NCBI RefSeq assembly: GCF_000614975.1 | Contig: NZ_BALM01000003.1 | Coordinates: 62,001 to 126,000, forward strand | Reading direction: 5' to 3' | DNA: 64,000 nt | Origin: Shewanella marina JCM 15074 | Lineage (GTDB): Bacteria > Pseudomonadota > Gammaproteobacteria > Enterobacterales > Shewanellaceae | Shown here: positions 9,495-18,600 of the stretch, piece by piece | Layout: every line of letters starts with the position of its first letter | How positions within the stretch are numbered: the first letter of the stretch is position 1 | The notes under the pieces: model-generated | What the model was told of the DNA's origin: nothing | The model's input: the letters and a program-made list of their open reading frames with translations, nothing else | The model's database searches: none | Program-made: the position numbers and the translations under genes

Positions 9495-9614
9495 TCCTTG
9501 ATCCTTATTGGTTTTTCTTATTGGTATTAGCCGTATTAAAGCACATGTTTTACTCGCTAGTTAAATCAGTAACAGGTAAAATTTAATTTTTCATGGTTTT
9601 TAAAGAGTTTCGTT

Positions 9615-10130
9615 ATGGATCATTGTATTGAATCTATTCGGATTGAGGTCAGTGAGCAGGTAGATATGTTAAGCCAAGCTGCCGCACTGATCGATCATCG
9701 CGATGATAACGCCCACCCATTAGATCATGCTTCATTTTTTCGCTCTCGAGCTGTGATAGTTGCTTTGACGCCTGACAATACTGTTATTGGCTGTGCCGCG
9801 ATTAAAGAGGGGCAGGGGGATGTCGCTGAATTTGGTTATTTAGTTGTCGCTCCTGCATTTCGTCGCCGTGGTATTGCTCAGCGATTAACAGAGAAAAGAA
9901 CCCAAGTTGCTAAGGATTTAGGGATCAAATTGCTGTTTGCAACGATTAGAGACGAAAATCAAGCAAGTAAAGCCAATTTATTAAAAGCGGGTTGGCATTT
10001 TTGGGCAAACTTTTTAAGTATACGTGGTACCGGCAATGTTGTGGGCTGGTATTATTTTGCACTTGACGCTGCAACAAATGTAGATCAAATGATGAGTTCG
10101 TTAGTTGGCGATCGAATCACCGTTAAATAA
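9615..10130 (+). CDS. GNAT family N-acetyltransferase
   Basis: 171 residues. The acetyl-CoA binding signature is VAEFGYLVVAPAFRRRGIAQRLTEKR (motif A with R-R-R-G-I-A), with the downstream motif LLFATIRDENQASKANLLKAGW. The substrate cannot be told from the sequence. It is monocistronic, between gpx (divergent) and the YfaZ-like gene. Confidence 0.85.
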   Translation: MDHCIESIRIEVSEQVDMLSQAAALIDHRDDNAHPLDHASFFRSRAVIVALTPDNTVIGCAAIKEGQGDVAEFGYLVVAPAFRRRGIAQRLTEKRTQVAKDLGIKLLFATIRDENQASKANLLKAGWHFWANFLSIRGTGNVVGWYYFALDAATNVDQMMSSLVGDRITVK

Positions 10131-10241
10131 TATCGAAAAAAGTTACTCATTTCACAAAAAAATCTTAATTAAACATATAGATATAGATGAATAATTTGAG
10201 TCTGTGTATGCTACATCTTATTTAATTAATGTAGCATACAT

Positions 10242-10781
10242 ATGATGAAACAATTATGGTTAGTCGTGTTTGGTTGGTTAAGCATTTCAATGGCCGCACA
10301 GGCTGCTGAATTAGATGTTGGTATTAATGATGACAGCATTTTAGCGGCTACAGATATTGCTTTAACCGATCAAGCAACAAGTCGTTTCGAATATCGCTAT
10401 TCAGATACCGGTGGTTATTATGCCGCAGCTGGCGTCTATTTCCAGCATCACGCCGGTGCCCAAAAAATTCAAATTGGTGGTAAGTTATCGCACTTATGGG
10501 CATTTCATGCTGAACATGGCACGATCATCGGTTTAGGTGGATTGTATCAACTTGATTTAGGTTCAAATCTTAGTGCAGAAGTCAGTGGTTACTACACACC
10601 AAGTGTATTAGCATTTGACGCGATAAAAAGACAATACGAATTTGATACACGATTACAATATCGACTAAATGATAGTCTTGCTGTGTATGGTGGATATCAA
10701 TATATGCACTACAAATATGAATCTGGTCATGATCGTACTATCAATGCCGCTTGGTATCTTGGTACTAAGTTTAAGTTCTAA
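10242..10781 (+). CDS. YfaZ-family outer membrane protein
   Basis: 179 residues with a signal peptide ending in MAAQAA, then alternating beta-strand patterns and a terminal aromatic (YLGTKFKF), as in outer membrane barrels. The order of strands (ELDVGINDDS, GGKLSHLWAF, YYTPSVLAFD, YGGYQYMHYKYE) matches the YfaZ family, whose role is unknown. The start region reads ATGATGAAA. The next gene begins a few bases after its stop, so the two are probably co-transcribed. Confidence 0.78.
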   Translation: MMKQLWLVVFGWLSISMAAQAAELDVGINDDSILAATDIALTDQATSRFEYRYSDTGGYYAAAGVYFQHHAGAQKIQIGGKLSHLWAFHAEHGTIIGLGGLYQLDLGSNLSAEVSGYYTPSVLAFDAIKRQYEFDTRLQYRLNDSLAVYGGYQYMHYKYESGHDRTINAAWYLGTKFKF

Positions 10782-10786
10782 AAGTG

Positions 10787-12430
10787 ATGAGCTCTCAACG
10801 TTGGCAGTGGTTAAGATATACATTAGTTTGCTTAATACTGATTTTTAGCTTTTCAAGTAAAGCCGCTAATGAAATACAGATCCTTGAGCATGTAGATTAT
10901 TATCATGTTGATGCGCAATTTCCGCTGCCTCATTATTATGATGAAATTCCCACTTGGTTGCATAAGCAAACAAGGATTAATGGTGTAAAAAAAACGGGTG
11001 GAGAGTTTTATTTAGTTACATCATTGATGTTAGCCGGGGAGGCTAAAGCATGGACTTTGAATCTTCGTAAGCCTTTGATTGAACATATTGATTATTGGTT
11101 ATATGGCAGTGATGGTAGCGTGCAGCATAAGCAAAGTGGTTTTTATGCGAAGCCACAGTTTAGCTTAAATTATGCTCGCAGTGTTGATATTAATCCTTAT
11201 GTTGAATACTACATTATTATCAAAGTGAGTAGTCGTAATTTTAAAGTATCTCCAATTGTTGAAATTCAAGAATTAAATCAGCATGTTATTGATGCCCACG
11301 AACGTTCTTTACTTATACAGGTTATCATTGGCGGTTTACTTTTTTTAATGCTTTATCACTTTAGCTTATTTGTGATTAATCATGATAAAACCTACGGATA
11401 TTATTCTTTATACGTTTTATTTTTAGCATTGGGTTGGGCATTTACATTTCATATACCCTCACAGTATTGGAATATATATTGGTTTGAAATTATACCCATT
11501 TTATTTTTGATGTTGCCTATTTGTAATGTCTTACTGTATAAGCATTTTTTAGGATTACCACAAATAGCCCCAAAACTTTGGTGTTATAGCAAATGGTTAT
11601 TAGTACTGTCATGTGCTGCGATTGTCTGTGTTTGCATTAAAATTGAATACAGTTCGGCGATTGTTGCGACGGTTTTACTACTCTGGTTATTATTAGCATT
11701 GATTTGTGGCAATGTGTGCTTCTTAAATGGTTTTATGCCAAGTCGTTATTTTTTAATGGCTTTTATTTTAGTTTTTATTCCACTGCTATCAATATTACCT
11801 CATAATTTATCGATATTACCTGACATTATTCAGTATGCAGAGATAGCGCTTTTAGTTGGCTCGGCAATAGATGCATTATTTTTAGCATTAGCTTTAGTGG
11901 ATAAACAAAATATTAATAATAATAAACGAGAACAACGCTTACAGATGTTTGCTGAATCTTGGCAAAACTTTAGGCGTGATCCTATGAGTCGTTTAGCTAA
12001 TAAGTATGCATTTGATGATTATATTAATAACCATATTAGCTTTACCGAAGATGCGACTAAATTGTCACTCATTTTGGTTGAGATAGTCTCACATAATGAT
12101 TTGACCGATAATTTAGAGCATGAACAACAACATGAGTTAGTTGGATGTTTCGTCGGACAACTGCAACAGATATCACTACCGCTTAAGAGTTTTAGGCTAT
12201 CGACGTGGAAATTTGCAGTTGTGTTACCGGTAGATAATAAGCGTGAATTTATTGCTTATTTAAAAGTGATGAAATTTGGTATAGATAATGCTGATTTTGA
12301 TGATGTAAATTTAGGTATTGGTGAAACAGATACTGAGTTAAATACTAATGTGTATGACTTACTTAGAAATGCTGAAAATAGTTTATATGAATATAAATGG
12401 TTGAAGCGACATCACTCATTAGTGGCTTAA
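10787..12430 (+). CDS. 7TMR-DISM receptor with degenerate GGDEF domain
   Basis: About 547 residues. A signal peptide (1-27) is followed by a periplasmic 7TMR-DISMED2-like sensor domain (30-170) and seven hydrophobic segments (about 175-370). A C-terminal GGDEF-like fold starts at RDPMSRLANKYAFDDY (about 396), but the catalytic GGDEF loop is replaced by RLSTWKFAVVLP (about 469), so cyclase activity is not expected. It may be a signal receptor acting through protein contact or degenerate-GGDEF regulation. An in-frame GTG at 10784 is an alternative start; ATG 10787 is preferred. It follows the YfaZ-like gene by 5 bases. Confidence 0.85.
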   Translation: MSSQRWQWLRYTLVCLILIFSFSSKAANEIQILEHVDYYHVDAQFPLPHYYDEIPTWLHKQTRINGVKKTGGEFYLVTSLMLAGEAKAWTLNLRKPLIEHIDYWLYGSDGSVQHKQSGFYAKPQFSLNYARSVDINPYVEYYIIIKVSSRNFKVSPIVEIQELNQHVIDAHERSLLIQVIIGGLLFLMLYHFSLFVINHDKTYGYYSLYVLFLALGWAFTFHIPSQYWNIYWFEIIPILFLMLPICNVLLYKHFLGLPQIAPKLWCYSKWLLVLSCAAIVCVCIKIEYSSAIVATVLLLWLLLALICGNVCFLNGFMPSRYFLMAFILVFIPLLSILPHNLSILPDIIQYAEIALLVGSAIDALFLALALVDKQNINNNKREQRLQMFAESWQNFRRDPMSRLANKYAFDDYINNHISFTEDATKLSLILVEIVSHNDLTDNLEHEQQHELVGCFVGQLQQISLPLKSFRLSTWKFAVVLPVDNKREFIAYLKVMKFGIDNADFDDVNLGIGETDTELNTNVYDLLRNAENSLYEYKWLKRHHSLVA

Positions 12431-12470
12431 TATCAGTAAGTTAGCTTGCTAGTTTCTGAAACAGGTAAAT

Positions 12471-12502
12471 AAAAATGGCAAGCTTTAGGCTTGCCATTTT
12501 TC
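12471..12502. terminator. Bidirectional terminator after 7TMR gene
   Basis: AAAAATGGCAAGC-TTTAG-GCTTGCCATTTTT. It serves the upstream + strand gene and abuts the stop of the minus-strand small ORF. Confidence 0.88.
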
Positions 12503-12654
12503 TACCATTTTTTTGAAGTGGATTGACATTGATTGTCTTCAGAGTACTTACGTTTATTATCTTGACGACGTTGCTTTAAACGTTTGTCCTTCTGTTTATC
12601 CTTAATTTGATCTTCGCAAGACCAATCATCTTCAAAATCATAGTCATAAGACAT
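12502..12654 (-). CDS. Small highly charged protein, 50 residues
   Basis: A frame of 50 residues starts at ATG 12654, with GGAT upstream, and ends at the terminator. The sequence begins MSYDYDFEDDWSCEDQIK and continues with a Lys/Arg/Gln/Asp-rich stretch (KDKQKDKRLKQRRQDNKRK). The acidic N-terminus and basic middle look like a real small protein rather than random sequence. I do not recognise a family. It may share a transcription unit with the methyltransferase region only if read separately, as both are minus strand. Confidence 0.5.
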   Translation of the reverse strand: MSYDYDFEDDWSCEDQIKDKQKDKRLKQRRQDNKRKYSEDNQCQSTSKKW

Positions 12655-12759
12655 TTTCTATATCCGTATACAGATTGAGTGAACATGCCTATTCTTATCA
12701 AAATTAGTTATGGTGAAAAGTGAAAAATTTTTATCGATAGTGACTAAAAATTTGACGTA

Positions 12760-14091
12760 TCACTTTTGTTTAACCATACAGCACACAAACATGCCATCAC
12801 TGTCTTGGGTATAAGGATATACGGTTAACATTTTTTGCTGAGTTTGAGTTAATGGATCGATTATTAGCATAAGCTCAAATTCAGGGTTGTTGGCCAAAAA
12901 TTGAGTGATAACTTGTTCATTTTCATTACTGGCTAATGAGCAAGTGGCATAAACTAATTTGCCCCCATTTTTAACGGCTTTGGCACTACGAGATAAAATG
13001 TCTAATTGCAGTTCTGGGTAGTGTTGCAGTGACTCTGGGGTGTCCAGCCAACGCATATCCGGGTTACGACGCCAAGTCCCCGTACAGCTACAAGGAGCAT
13101 CCACTAATACGCCATCAAATTGTGTATCAACGGGTAATGCTTCAGAAGTCCAAGGTTTGGTTGTAATACCTTTAAATCCAGCTCGTTTGGCTCGTTTAAG
13201 CAATTCTTGTAACACAAAAGGCCTAATATCTGATGCTGTTATCTTAGCATTTGCATTTTGTTGTTTAAGGATTGAAGCCAACTGTAACGTTTTGCCTCCA
13301 GCGCCTGAGCAAGTATCCCACCATTGTTCATTAGTTTGTGGCTGACAAATATAGCCAATAACTTGTGATGCTAAATCTTGAACTTCAACTTGGCCTTTCT
13401 TATAACAATCAATTTCATTTAAATTAATCGCTTGATGACCAAGTGAAATAGCGGTTGAAATCGATGGATTGATATCTGCATCAAATCCAGCCTGATTCAG
13501 CTGTTTTACTATTTCAGTGCTTGGGCTCGTTTGGGCTCTTAGCCATAATGGTGGGCGAGTGCACATAGATTCGATTAATGCTGTTTTATCGCAGTTATCG
13601 GCAACCATAGGCCAAAACCAAGCTGGCATAAGTGATTCGGCAGTGACCTTTACACCCGCTACAATTTCTACCAGTTGCTGCTTTTGAGTTAAGTTAGCTG
13701 CTGGTGGTAATTGCTCAATTTGGGCGAAACGTTGCCATGACTCAATAATATTGTGCCATTGATGTTGTTCGAGTGTCGCTGCTAGTGTCAGTAATTTAAA
13801 CCAATCTTGGCTTTGCTGATATTGACCAACCTGTTGCAGCCATCCCCACCATCTGAATAGTGCAAACAAGCTTTCTCTGATCACTTTACGATCTTTTGAA
13901 CCATGCTTTTTATGCTCTCTGAAATACTCAGCAATCACTTTATCTGCAGGTTTTTGTTCATTTAACACATAGCTGAATAATGAAAAAATAGTATTAGCAT
14001 AACTTAGCGCTCTTTTTTCGTTACCATTTTGCGTCTCAATGATTGGATCGATTGTAAGTGAATAATTGAGGATGGGGGTTGTTGTTGCCAT
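12760..14091 (-). CDS. RsmB/NOL1-NOP2-Sun family RNA (cytosine-C5) methyltransferase
   Basis: 443 residues. The N-terminal helical NusB-like part (about 25-110; ADKVIAEYFREHKKHGSKDRK) resembles RsmB-type proteins, and the C-terminal half is a SAM-dependent methyltransferase. Motif I is WWDTCSGAGGKTLQLA, motif IV DAPCSCTGTWRRNPDMRW with its Cys, and motif VI KLVYATCSLASNENE with the catalytic Cys. It methylates cytosine C5 in RNA, most likely rRNA; the exact site is not evident. ATG 14091 is preferred over an in-frame TTG just upstream. Confidence 0.88.
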   Translation of the reverse strand: MATTTPILNYSLTIDPIIETQNGNEKRALSYANTIFSLFSYVLNEQKPADKVIAEYFREHKKHGSKDRKVIRESLFALFRWWGWLQQVGQYQQSQDWFKLLTLAATLEQHQWHNIIESWQRFAQIEQLPPAANLTQKQQLVEIVAGVKVTAESLMPAWFWPMVADNCDKTALIESMCTRPPLWLRAQTSPSTEIVKQLNQAGFDADINPSISTAISLGHQAINLNEIDCYKKGQVEVQDLASQVIGYICQPQTNEQWWDTCSGAGGKTLQLASILKQQNANAKITASDIRPFVLQELLKRAKRAGFKGITTKPWTSEALPVDTQFDGVLVDAPCSCTGTWRRNPDMRWLDTPESLQHYPELQLDILSRSAKAVKNGGKLVYATCSLASNENEQVITQFLANNPEFELMLIIDPLTQTQQKMLTVYPYTQDSDGMFVCCMVKQK

Positions 14092-14243
14092 CAAATAAAC
14101 CTAGATAAAATGCGTTAAAATACGCTAAAACTGGAATTAGCGTTATTTTAGCAGACTTTATAGTAATGATGGCATTAAAGCCTAAATGGCTTGTTTAAAT
14201 AATTTGGGGTAATGTCATGGGCTAATCAAATATTGGATCGCAA

Positions 14244-14495
14244 TTACTTTTGATAAACCTTACCGCCGATTATTTTAAAAGCGGGAACGCCTCTGATGAG
14301 TGTTTCGCGGGCAAAAGTCTGCTGGCATACTGGACAGACTGCAGTAGTTGAGGTGTAATCCTCAACGATACGTTCTTTGAAGCATTTGACTAACGCACCT
14401 TTACCACCTTTTCGATATTTATAAAGTTGCTGTTTGCATTTTGAACAGTAAATATTAACTGTTTGCTGAGGTCCTTTCGGATTAGGTTTTGCCAT
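14244..14495 (-). CDS. Small zinc-ribbon protein
   Basis: 83 residues from ATG 14495, preceded by CTGGAA. Two CxxC pairs, IYCSKCKQQLYKYRKGG and TAVCPVCQQTFARE, form a zinc-ribbon-like fold. A longer frame to 14573 exists but would run deep into the divergent gene. Function unknown; the basic residues would suit nucleic acid or protein binding. Its 5' end overlaps the 5' end of the phosphopantetheinyl transferase on the other strand. Confidence 0.72.
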   Translation of the reverse strand: MAKPNPKGPQQTVNIYCSKCKQQLYKYRKGGKGALVKCFKERIVEDYTSTTAVCPVCQQTFARETLIRGVPAFKIIGGKVYQK

Positions 14496-15271
14496 TGAAT
14501 ATTCCAGATCAAAACAAACAATCTCATTACCAATTATGGCTTTGTTCATTAGTTGATATTGAACAACTGGCACCGCAATATCGGCACTGGTTATCTGCTG
14601 CGGAAATCACTAAAGTTAACGCTTATGCGACTCAAGGTAAGCAGCAGCGAGCATTATTGGTACGTATTTTCGTTCGTTATATATTAAGTTTATATTGCCA
14701 TAAATTACCACAAGAGCTGCTGTTTCTGTATGACATAAACGGTAAGCCTCAATTAATTCAAAACCCATTATCAAATAATGTTCAATTTAATATCAGCCAT
14801 AGTGGTGATTACCTACTTGTTGGTGTGTCTTGTACAAACGAATCAGCGTCATTGGGGGTGGATATTGAGCAGATAAAATTACGAACTAACATTAATGAAA
14901 TATCATCTCATTTTTTTCACCCTAATGAGCAATCGAAATTAGAGGTTTTACCAAGCGCATTGCAACGGCAATATTTTTTTCAATTATGGTGTTTAAAAGA
15001 GGCGAGGTTAAAAGCAACTGGGCAAGGTCTAAGTCAGTCTCTTGCAAGTTTTGAGGTTGATGTGAGCTTAGCTGAAATAATTAATGTACGTCAGTTAGCT
15101 AATAATCAGTTAAGATTTTTCTCAAGCTCCGTAAGTGAAACTCATTGGTCAACCATTGCTGGTATTATTAACAGTCACTATTGTTTTGCATTATGTGCTC
15201 AAACACCAATAGTGATGGATGCATTAGATTGTCATTGGCTTGATATTCATTCTTTAACAGCTATAGCCTAA
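14489..15271 (+). CDS. 4'-phosphopantetheinyl transferase (Sfp/AcpT type)
   Basis: About 260 residues. The family signatures are LGVDIEQIK and FQLWCLKEARLKATGQGL (W-x-x-K-E-A), which bind Mg2+ and CoA. It transfers phosphopantetheine from CoA to carrier proteins; in Shewanella such enzymes can serve polyunsaturated fatty acid synthases, but the partner is not in this window. There is no ATG: an in-frame stop at 14483-14485 leaves only TTG 14489 or TTG 14495 near the expected start, with GGATTAGG upstream. The start is therefore uncertain. Confidence 0.85.
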   Translation: MPLNIPDQNKQSHYQLWLCSLVDIEQLAPQYRHWLSAAEITKVNAYATQGKQQRALLVRIFVRYILSLYCHKLPQELLFLYDINGKPQLIQNPLSNNVQFNISHSGDYLLVGVSCTNESASLGVDIEQIKLRTNINEISSHFFHPNEQSKLEVLPSALQRQYFFQLWCLKEARLKATGQGLSQSLASFEVDVSLAEIINVRQLANNQLRFFSSSVSETHWSTIAGIINSHYCFALCAQTPIVMDALDCHWLDIHSLTAIA

Positions 15272-15300
15272 CCGCTTCAGGTTGTTTCTCTTATTTAAAT

Positions 15301-15329
15301 AGAAATAGGCGCAGATTGCGCCTATTTCT
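15301..15329. terminator. Bidirectional terminator between PPTase and queF
   Basis: AGAAATAGGCGCA-GATT-GCGCCTATTTCT between convergent genes. Confidence 0.85.
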
Positions 15330-15341
15330 ATGACGGATATT

Positions 15342-16198
15342 TTACTGCCTGGCAAGGCGATGATTTTCAGGTAAATGCTCAAAATCGCTACGATATGGAT
15401 TGATATCTAAGCCACCACGGCGAGTATAGCGCGCATAAACGGTGAGTTTACTGCATTGACAGAAGCGTTTTAAGTCAACAAAAATACGTTCAACACATTG
15501 CTCATGGAACTCATTGTGTTGTCTAAATGAAATGAGATAGCGTAGTAGCTTTTCTCTATCAATTTTAGGCCCTTGATAACGGATCATGACACTCCCCCAA
15601 TCAGGTTGAGAGGTATTAGGCAATTTGACTTTAACAAGTTTGATGTGAGTGTTTCTGCTACAACTTGCTTTTCATCAGTACTGTCGAGCAGTAAATCAGC
15701 ATTAAATTGATAATTATCCACTTCAATATCTAAATCATCAAGTAAGTGACCTGGAAGTTCCGCAATACGCATCGTTGCAAAGTGCTTAACTTCAATGATT
15801 TTGACGGTTACGGTGCCTTGTGCACATTGACTTAAATCGGCAGTAAGTGTTTGTTGGACGGCTTCTACTGAGTCAAACTTTGTCTGATTGAAACTATTGA
15901 GATACAGTTTAAAAGACTTTGATTCAACTAAGTTTTTAGTTGAGAAATCAAGTGTGAATTCTGCGATGGCAACGATAGGCTTACCTTTGGCATTTAACCA
16001 AGATAATTCATAGCCGGTCCAAATATCTGCACCAGTAAATGGCAGCTCTTGGGTTAGCCCAATCGCATCTCGATTTAATTTTCTTGGAACCGCTTGCAGT
16101 AAAGAGGCATCATAAGTTGCCTGATACTCAGTCGCTTTACCTAATGTAAGACCCGCTAATTCGGCTGCATCATGGTAAGGATCATGATTTTGTGTCAT
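15342..16198 (-). CDS. queF: NADPH-dependent 7-cyano-7-deazaguanine reductase QueF (one frameshift)
   Basis: The gene is read in two frames that join near 15612. The N-terminal part has the QueF motif [17 protein letters not shown]; the C-terminal part has DREKLLRYL and [11 protein letters not shown]. The enzyme reduces preQ0 to preQ1 in queuosine synthesis. The break sits between the catalytic Cys (KSNCLIP) and Asp (QPDWGS); restoring one C (CC to CCC) gives a continuous KSNCLIPSQPDWGS and about 285 residues, the normal length. The start MTQNHDPY at 16198 matches relatives; an upstream ATG at 16213 lacks a ribosome site. It is divergent from syd. Confidence 0.92.
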
Positions 16199-16257
16199 CA
16201 AATTTAATTCCATGTCAAAATATCTATCTATTATACCAAAGATTGGAAATCTGCTCA

Positions 16258-16902
16258 GTGTCTTGTAGCTTATCTTTAGAAGAATTTATTCAGCGCTATA
16301 TTAATGACTACCAAACTAGTTTGGGTGACTTGCCTCAATATTACTTTATGGGTGAGCAAAGCCCATGCTGTGAAAAAATAGTGGCAGAAGATATTGCGTC
16401 AGGCTGGCAATTGGTTGTACGAGATAATCCAGGTAAATTTGACAATGTTGCCGCCGCGTTAAATCTCGAACTACATTCTGAAATAGACGCTTTTTACGGT
16501 CAATATTTTGCTGCACCAATGTTATTTGATTCGCCTTGGGGACAAGGTGAATTATTGCAGGTGTATAGTGAAGATGATTTTGAGTATTTGCAGAAAAATA
16601 TCATTGGTCATTTGATGATGAAGCAAAAGCTTAAACAGCCTTTAACTTGGTTTATTGGCGTGATTGGTGATGATGAACAGATGGTGACTGTCAATAATGA
16701 TGACAGTAGTGTTTGGATTGAAGTACCTGGTGAAATACAGTCAATTCGGTTAGCAGATAGTTTATCGTTATTTATGGATGAGTTATCTGTGGTGATTGCG
16801 CCACCTGTTATGCATCAATCTCATTCACCGACTCATTACGAGCATCCTGGTATTATTGAGCGTATGAAGATAATGTGGCGCAACTTACGTGGTCGTGCTT
16901 AA
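16258..16902 (+). CDS. syd: SecY-interacting protein Syd
   Basis: About 214 residues from GTG 16258 with GGAAA upstream. The start [17 protein letters not shown] and the conserved [16 protein letters not shown] and [25 protein letters not shown] segments identify Syd, a cytoplasmic protein that binds SecY and monitors translocon assembly. An open frame extends upstream to 16192, but that would overlap the divergent queF. The queF/syd neighbourhood matches E. coli. Confidence 0.9.
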   Translation: MSCSLSLEEFIQRYINDYQTSLGDLPQYYFMGEQSPCCEKIVAEDIASGWQLVVRDNPGKFDNVAAALNLELHSEIDAFYGQYFAAPMLFDSPWGQGELLQVYSEDDFEYLQKNIIGHLMMKQKLKQPLTWFIGVIGDDEQMVTVNNDDSSVWIEVPGEIQSIRLADSLSLFMDELSVVIAPPVMHQSHSPTHYEHPGIIERMKIMWRNLRGRA

Positions 16903-16909
16903 CTCTCGA

Positions 16910-17683
16910 TTATAAGTAATCCCAAGATATATTAGATACAATTCGGCAGTGATCACACTTAAACTGGAACATATCTAATAGCGGCTCAGCTAATTTCCAA
17001 TTGGCTGAGCCACATTTTGGACAAACTCTATCAAGCTCATCTTGTTTGCTGTTGCCGCCCACACGATAAAGATAGTAGTAGGTTGGAATTTTAGTTAAAA
17101 ACTCAATACGGCCTCTAAGATCCCAGCCTCTTCTAAATAAGTCACTTTCAACGGTAGATAACTCCGTCAGTGCTGCAAATTCAGCTTGAGTTGCCGCCGC
17201 CATTTGTAGTTCATCACAAGCTTGCCATTCCGTTTGCCATTTTATAATTCGTTTATGATCGCCATTGAATGTTGCTGGAAGGCGATATAGTGGAATGGGC
17301 AACAAGTTATCACCATTGCGTACAGGTGAGCACATATGAACATAGCTTGTATAAAGAACCTGCCAGCTTGGTGTATCGATACAGCTCACTTCTGAGTTGA
17401 TGTCTTGGCCGATATACTTTTCTCTTGGGGTTAACAGTTTTGCTTGCGTTAATTGCAGCAAAGCTTGTTTAGCCCAAGCACTATTGAATTTATGCGATAG
17501 GCTATTTTTTTCAGGTAACAGTAATCGAACTTTAAATTCGCCATCATTAAATGCAACTGCAAATTCTCGACCTAAAATTTGGCCATTAGCACGCCATGCT
17601 TCGAGCAATTGGTTAATCGCCTGTTCCGCAGCAGTAATCGTGGTATCTGCATAGCACTCAAATCTTAATTCAGTGACAAACAT
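16910..17683 (-). CDS. DUF2310-type zinc-ribbon protein
   Basis: 257 residues. The C-terminus holds two CxxC pairs (VCPKCGSANW and FKCDHCRIVSNISW) forming a zinc ribbon; the N-terminal 180 residues are a mixed alpha/beta region beginning MFVTELRFECYAD. It matches the DUF2310 group as I recall it; the function is unknown, possibly nucleic-acid binding. It is minus strand, 4 bases after the next gene on that strand, so the two probably form an operon. Confidence 0.72.
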   Translation of the reverse strand: MFVTELRFECYADTTITAAEQAINQLLEAWRANGQILGREFAVAFNDGEFKVRLLLPEKNSLSHKFNSAWAKQALLQLTQAKLLTPREKYIGQDINSEVSCIDTPSWQVLYTSYVHMCSPVRNGDNLLPIPLYRLPATFNGDHKRIIKWQTEWQACDELQMAAATQAEFAALTELSTVESDLFRRGWDLRGRIEFLTKIPTYYYLYRVGGNSKQDELDRVCPKCGSANWKLAEPLLDMFQFKCDHCRIVSNISWDYL

Positions 17684-17687
17684 ATGA

Positions 17688-18014
17688 CTAAGATCCTTGC
17701 TGCTCTAAAACCTCAATACGAGCGAGTAATGCCTGTTGCGCTAACATTAATTGCTTCACTTGCATTTCAAGTTGTTCGACTTGCTTTTCTAAAGGTGATT
17801 TAGTCGATGTTATCGGCGTAGACGCCGTCGTGAAATTAGCGGTTAAATTTAACTGTTCTTGTGGTGATAAAGCTTTAAATCGTTGTAAGCCTTTAATGAT
17901 TACAGGCATTGGAATTTGAGCTTCAAGCTTATTTTTAATTAAGGCTAGAGTTGGGGTTTTACCGGCTAACATTAACGCTTTAGCTGTAATCATTACTTGG
18001 TTAATTTGACTCAT
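17688..18014 (-). CDS. Hypothetical protein with C-terminal coiled coil
   Basis: 108 residues. The N-terminal 55 residues look like a small helical DNA-binding-type module (MITAKALMLAGKTPTLALIKNKL). The C-terminal third is a heptad-rich coiled coil (LEKQVEQLEMQVKQLMLAQQALLARIEVLEQQ), suggesting a dimer. No family recognised. It is 4 bases upstream of the zinc-ribbon gene. Confidence 0.7.
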   Translation of the reverse strand: MSQINQVMITAKALMLAGKTPTLALIKNKLEAQIPMPVIIKGLQRFKALSPQEQLNLTANFTTASTPITSTKSPLEKQVEQLEMQVKQLMLAQQALLARIEVLEQQGS

Positions 18015-18163
18015 TGATAACTAATCTCACCATCTATACAACAAATTGTTTTAAATAAATCAAAAATAATTAATTAAATCATATAAATATCTGCATTTCT
18101 GATTTGGCATAACTATTGCTTTTGAAGCAATGGTGTATTGTAACAAACTGCAAGGAAGATAAA

Positions 18164-18538
18164 ATGCCAAAAATGATAAAAAGCCTACTTGTTTTACCTA
18201 TAATCGCAGGACTTAGTGCTTGCTCCATTAATATTGCAAGCAATGATGACGATAGCGGCCAGTATAAGTTTCATAAAATAGAGCGTCAAAATAAGCAGCA
18301 TATTACTCAATTAAACATGGGGATGACGCAAGAGCAAGTTCAGTTATTAATGGGGAAGCCAGAATTAACCGAAGCGTACAATAAAAAAGGACAAGCAATG
18401 AAAATCTTATTTTATCGTACCCAATGGCAACATGGTGATGGGCAAACGACTAAAGATGAATGTACTGCTTTAATTTTTGAAAACGGTAATTTAATGGGTT
18501 GGGGAGATACAGCTTATCAACAAATGGCAATGTTCTAA
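18164..18538 (+). CDS. DUF3192-type lipoprotein
   Basis: 124 residues from ATG 18164, which has AAGGAAG upstream and opens a lipoprotein signal peptide ending in LSAC (lipid attachment Cys at about 20). The mature part (ITQLNMGMTQEQVQLLMGKPELTEAY) is the BamE/SmpA-like fold pattern found in DUF3192 proteins. Function unknown; probably anchored in the outer membrane. A longer frame from 18116 would hide the signal peptide. Confidence 0.8.
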   Translation: MPKMIKSLLVLPIIAGLSACSINIASNDDDSGQYKFHKIERQNKQHITQLNMGMTQEQVQLLMGKPELTEAYNKKGQAMKILFYRTQWQHGDGQTTKDECTALIFENGNLMGWGDTAYQQMAMF

Positions 18539-18600
18539 AAAACTGGAATATTGTTAAATAGTTGTTACTATAAAGGCTGGATTTATTTCAGTGGCGCTCA

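Noticed and set aside
13040..13345. 101-residue + strand frame inside the methyltransferase gene
   Set aside because: It is antisense to conserved motifs of the methyltransferase and has no family features.
16192..16257. N-terminal extension of Syd
   Set aside because: It would overlap the divergent queF and lacks a ribosome site; GTG 16258 matches the family start.
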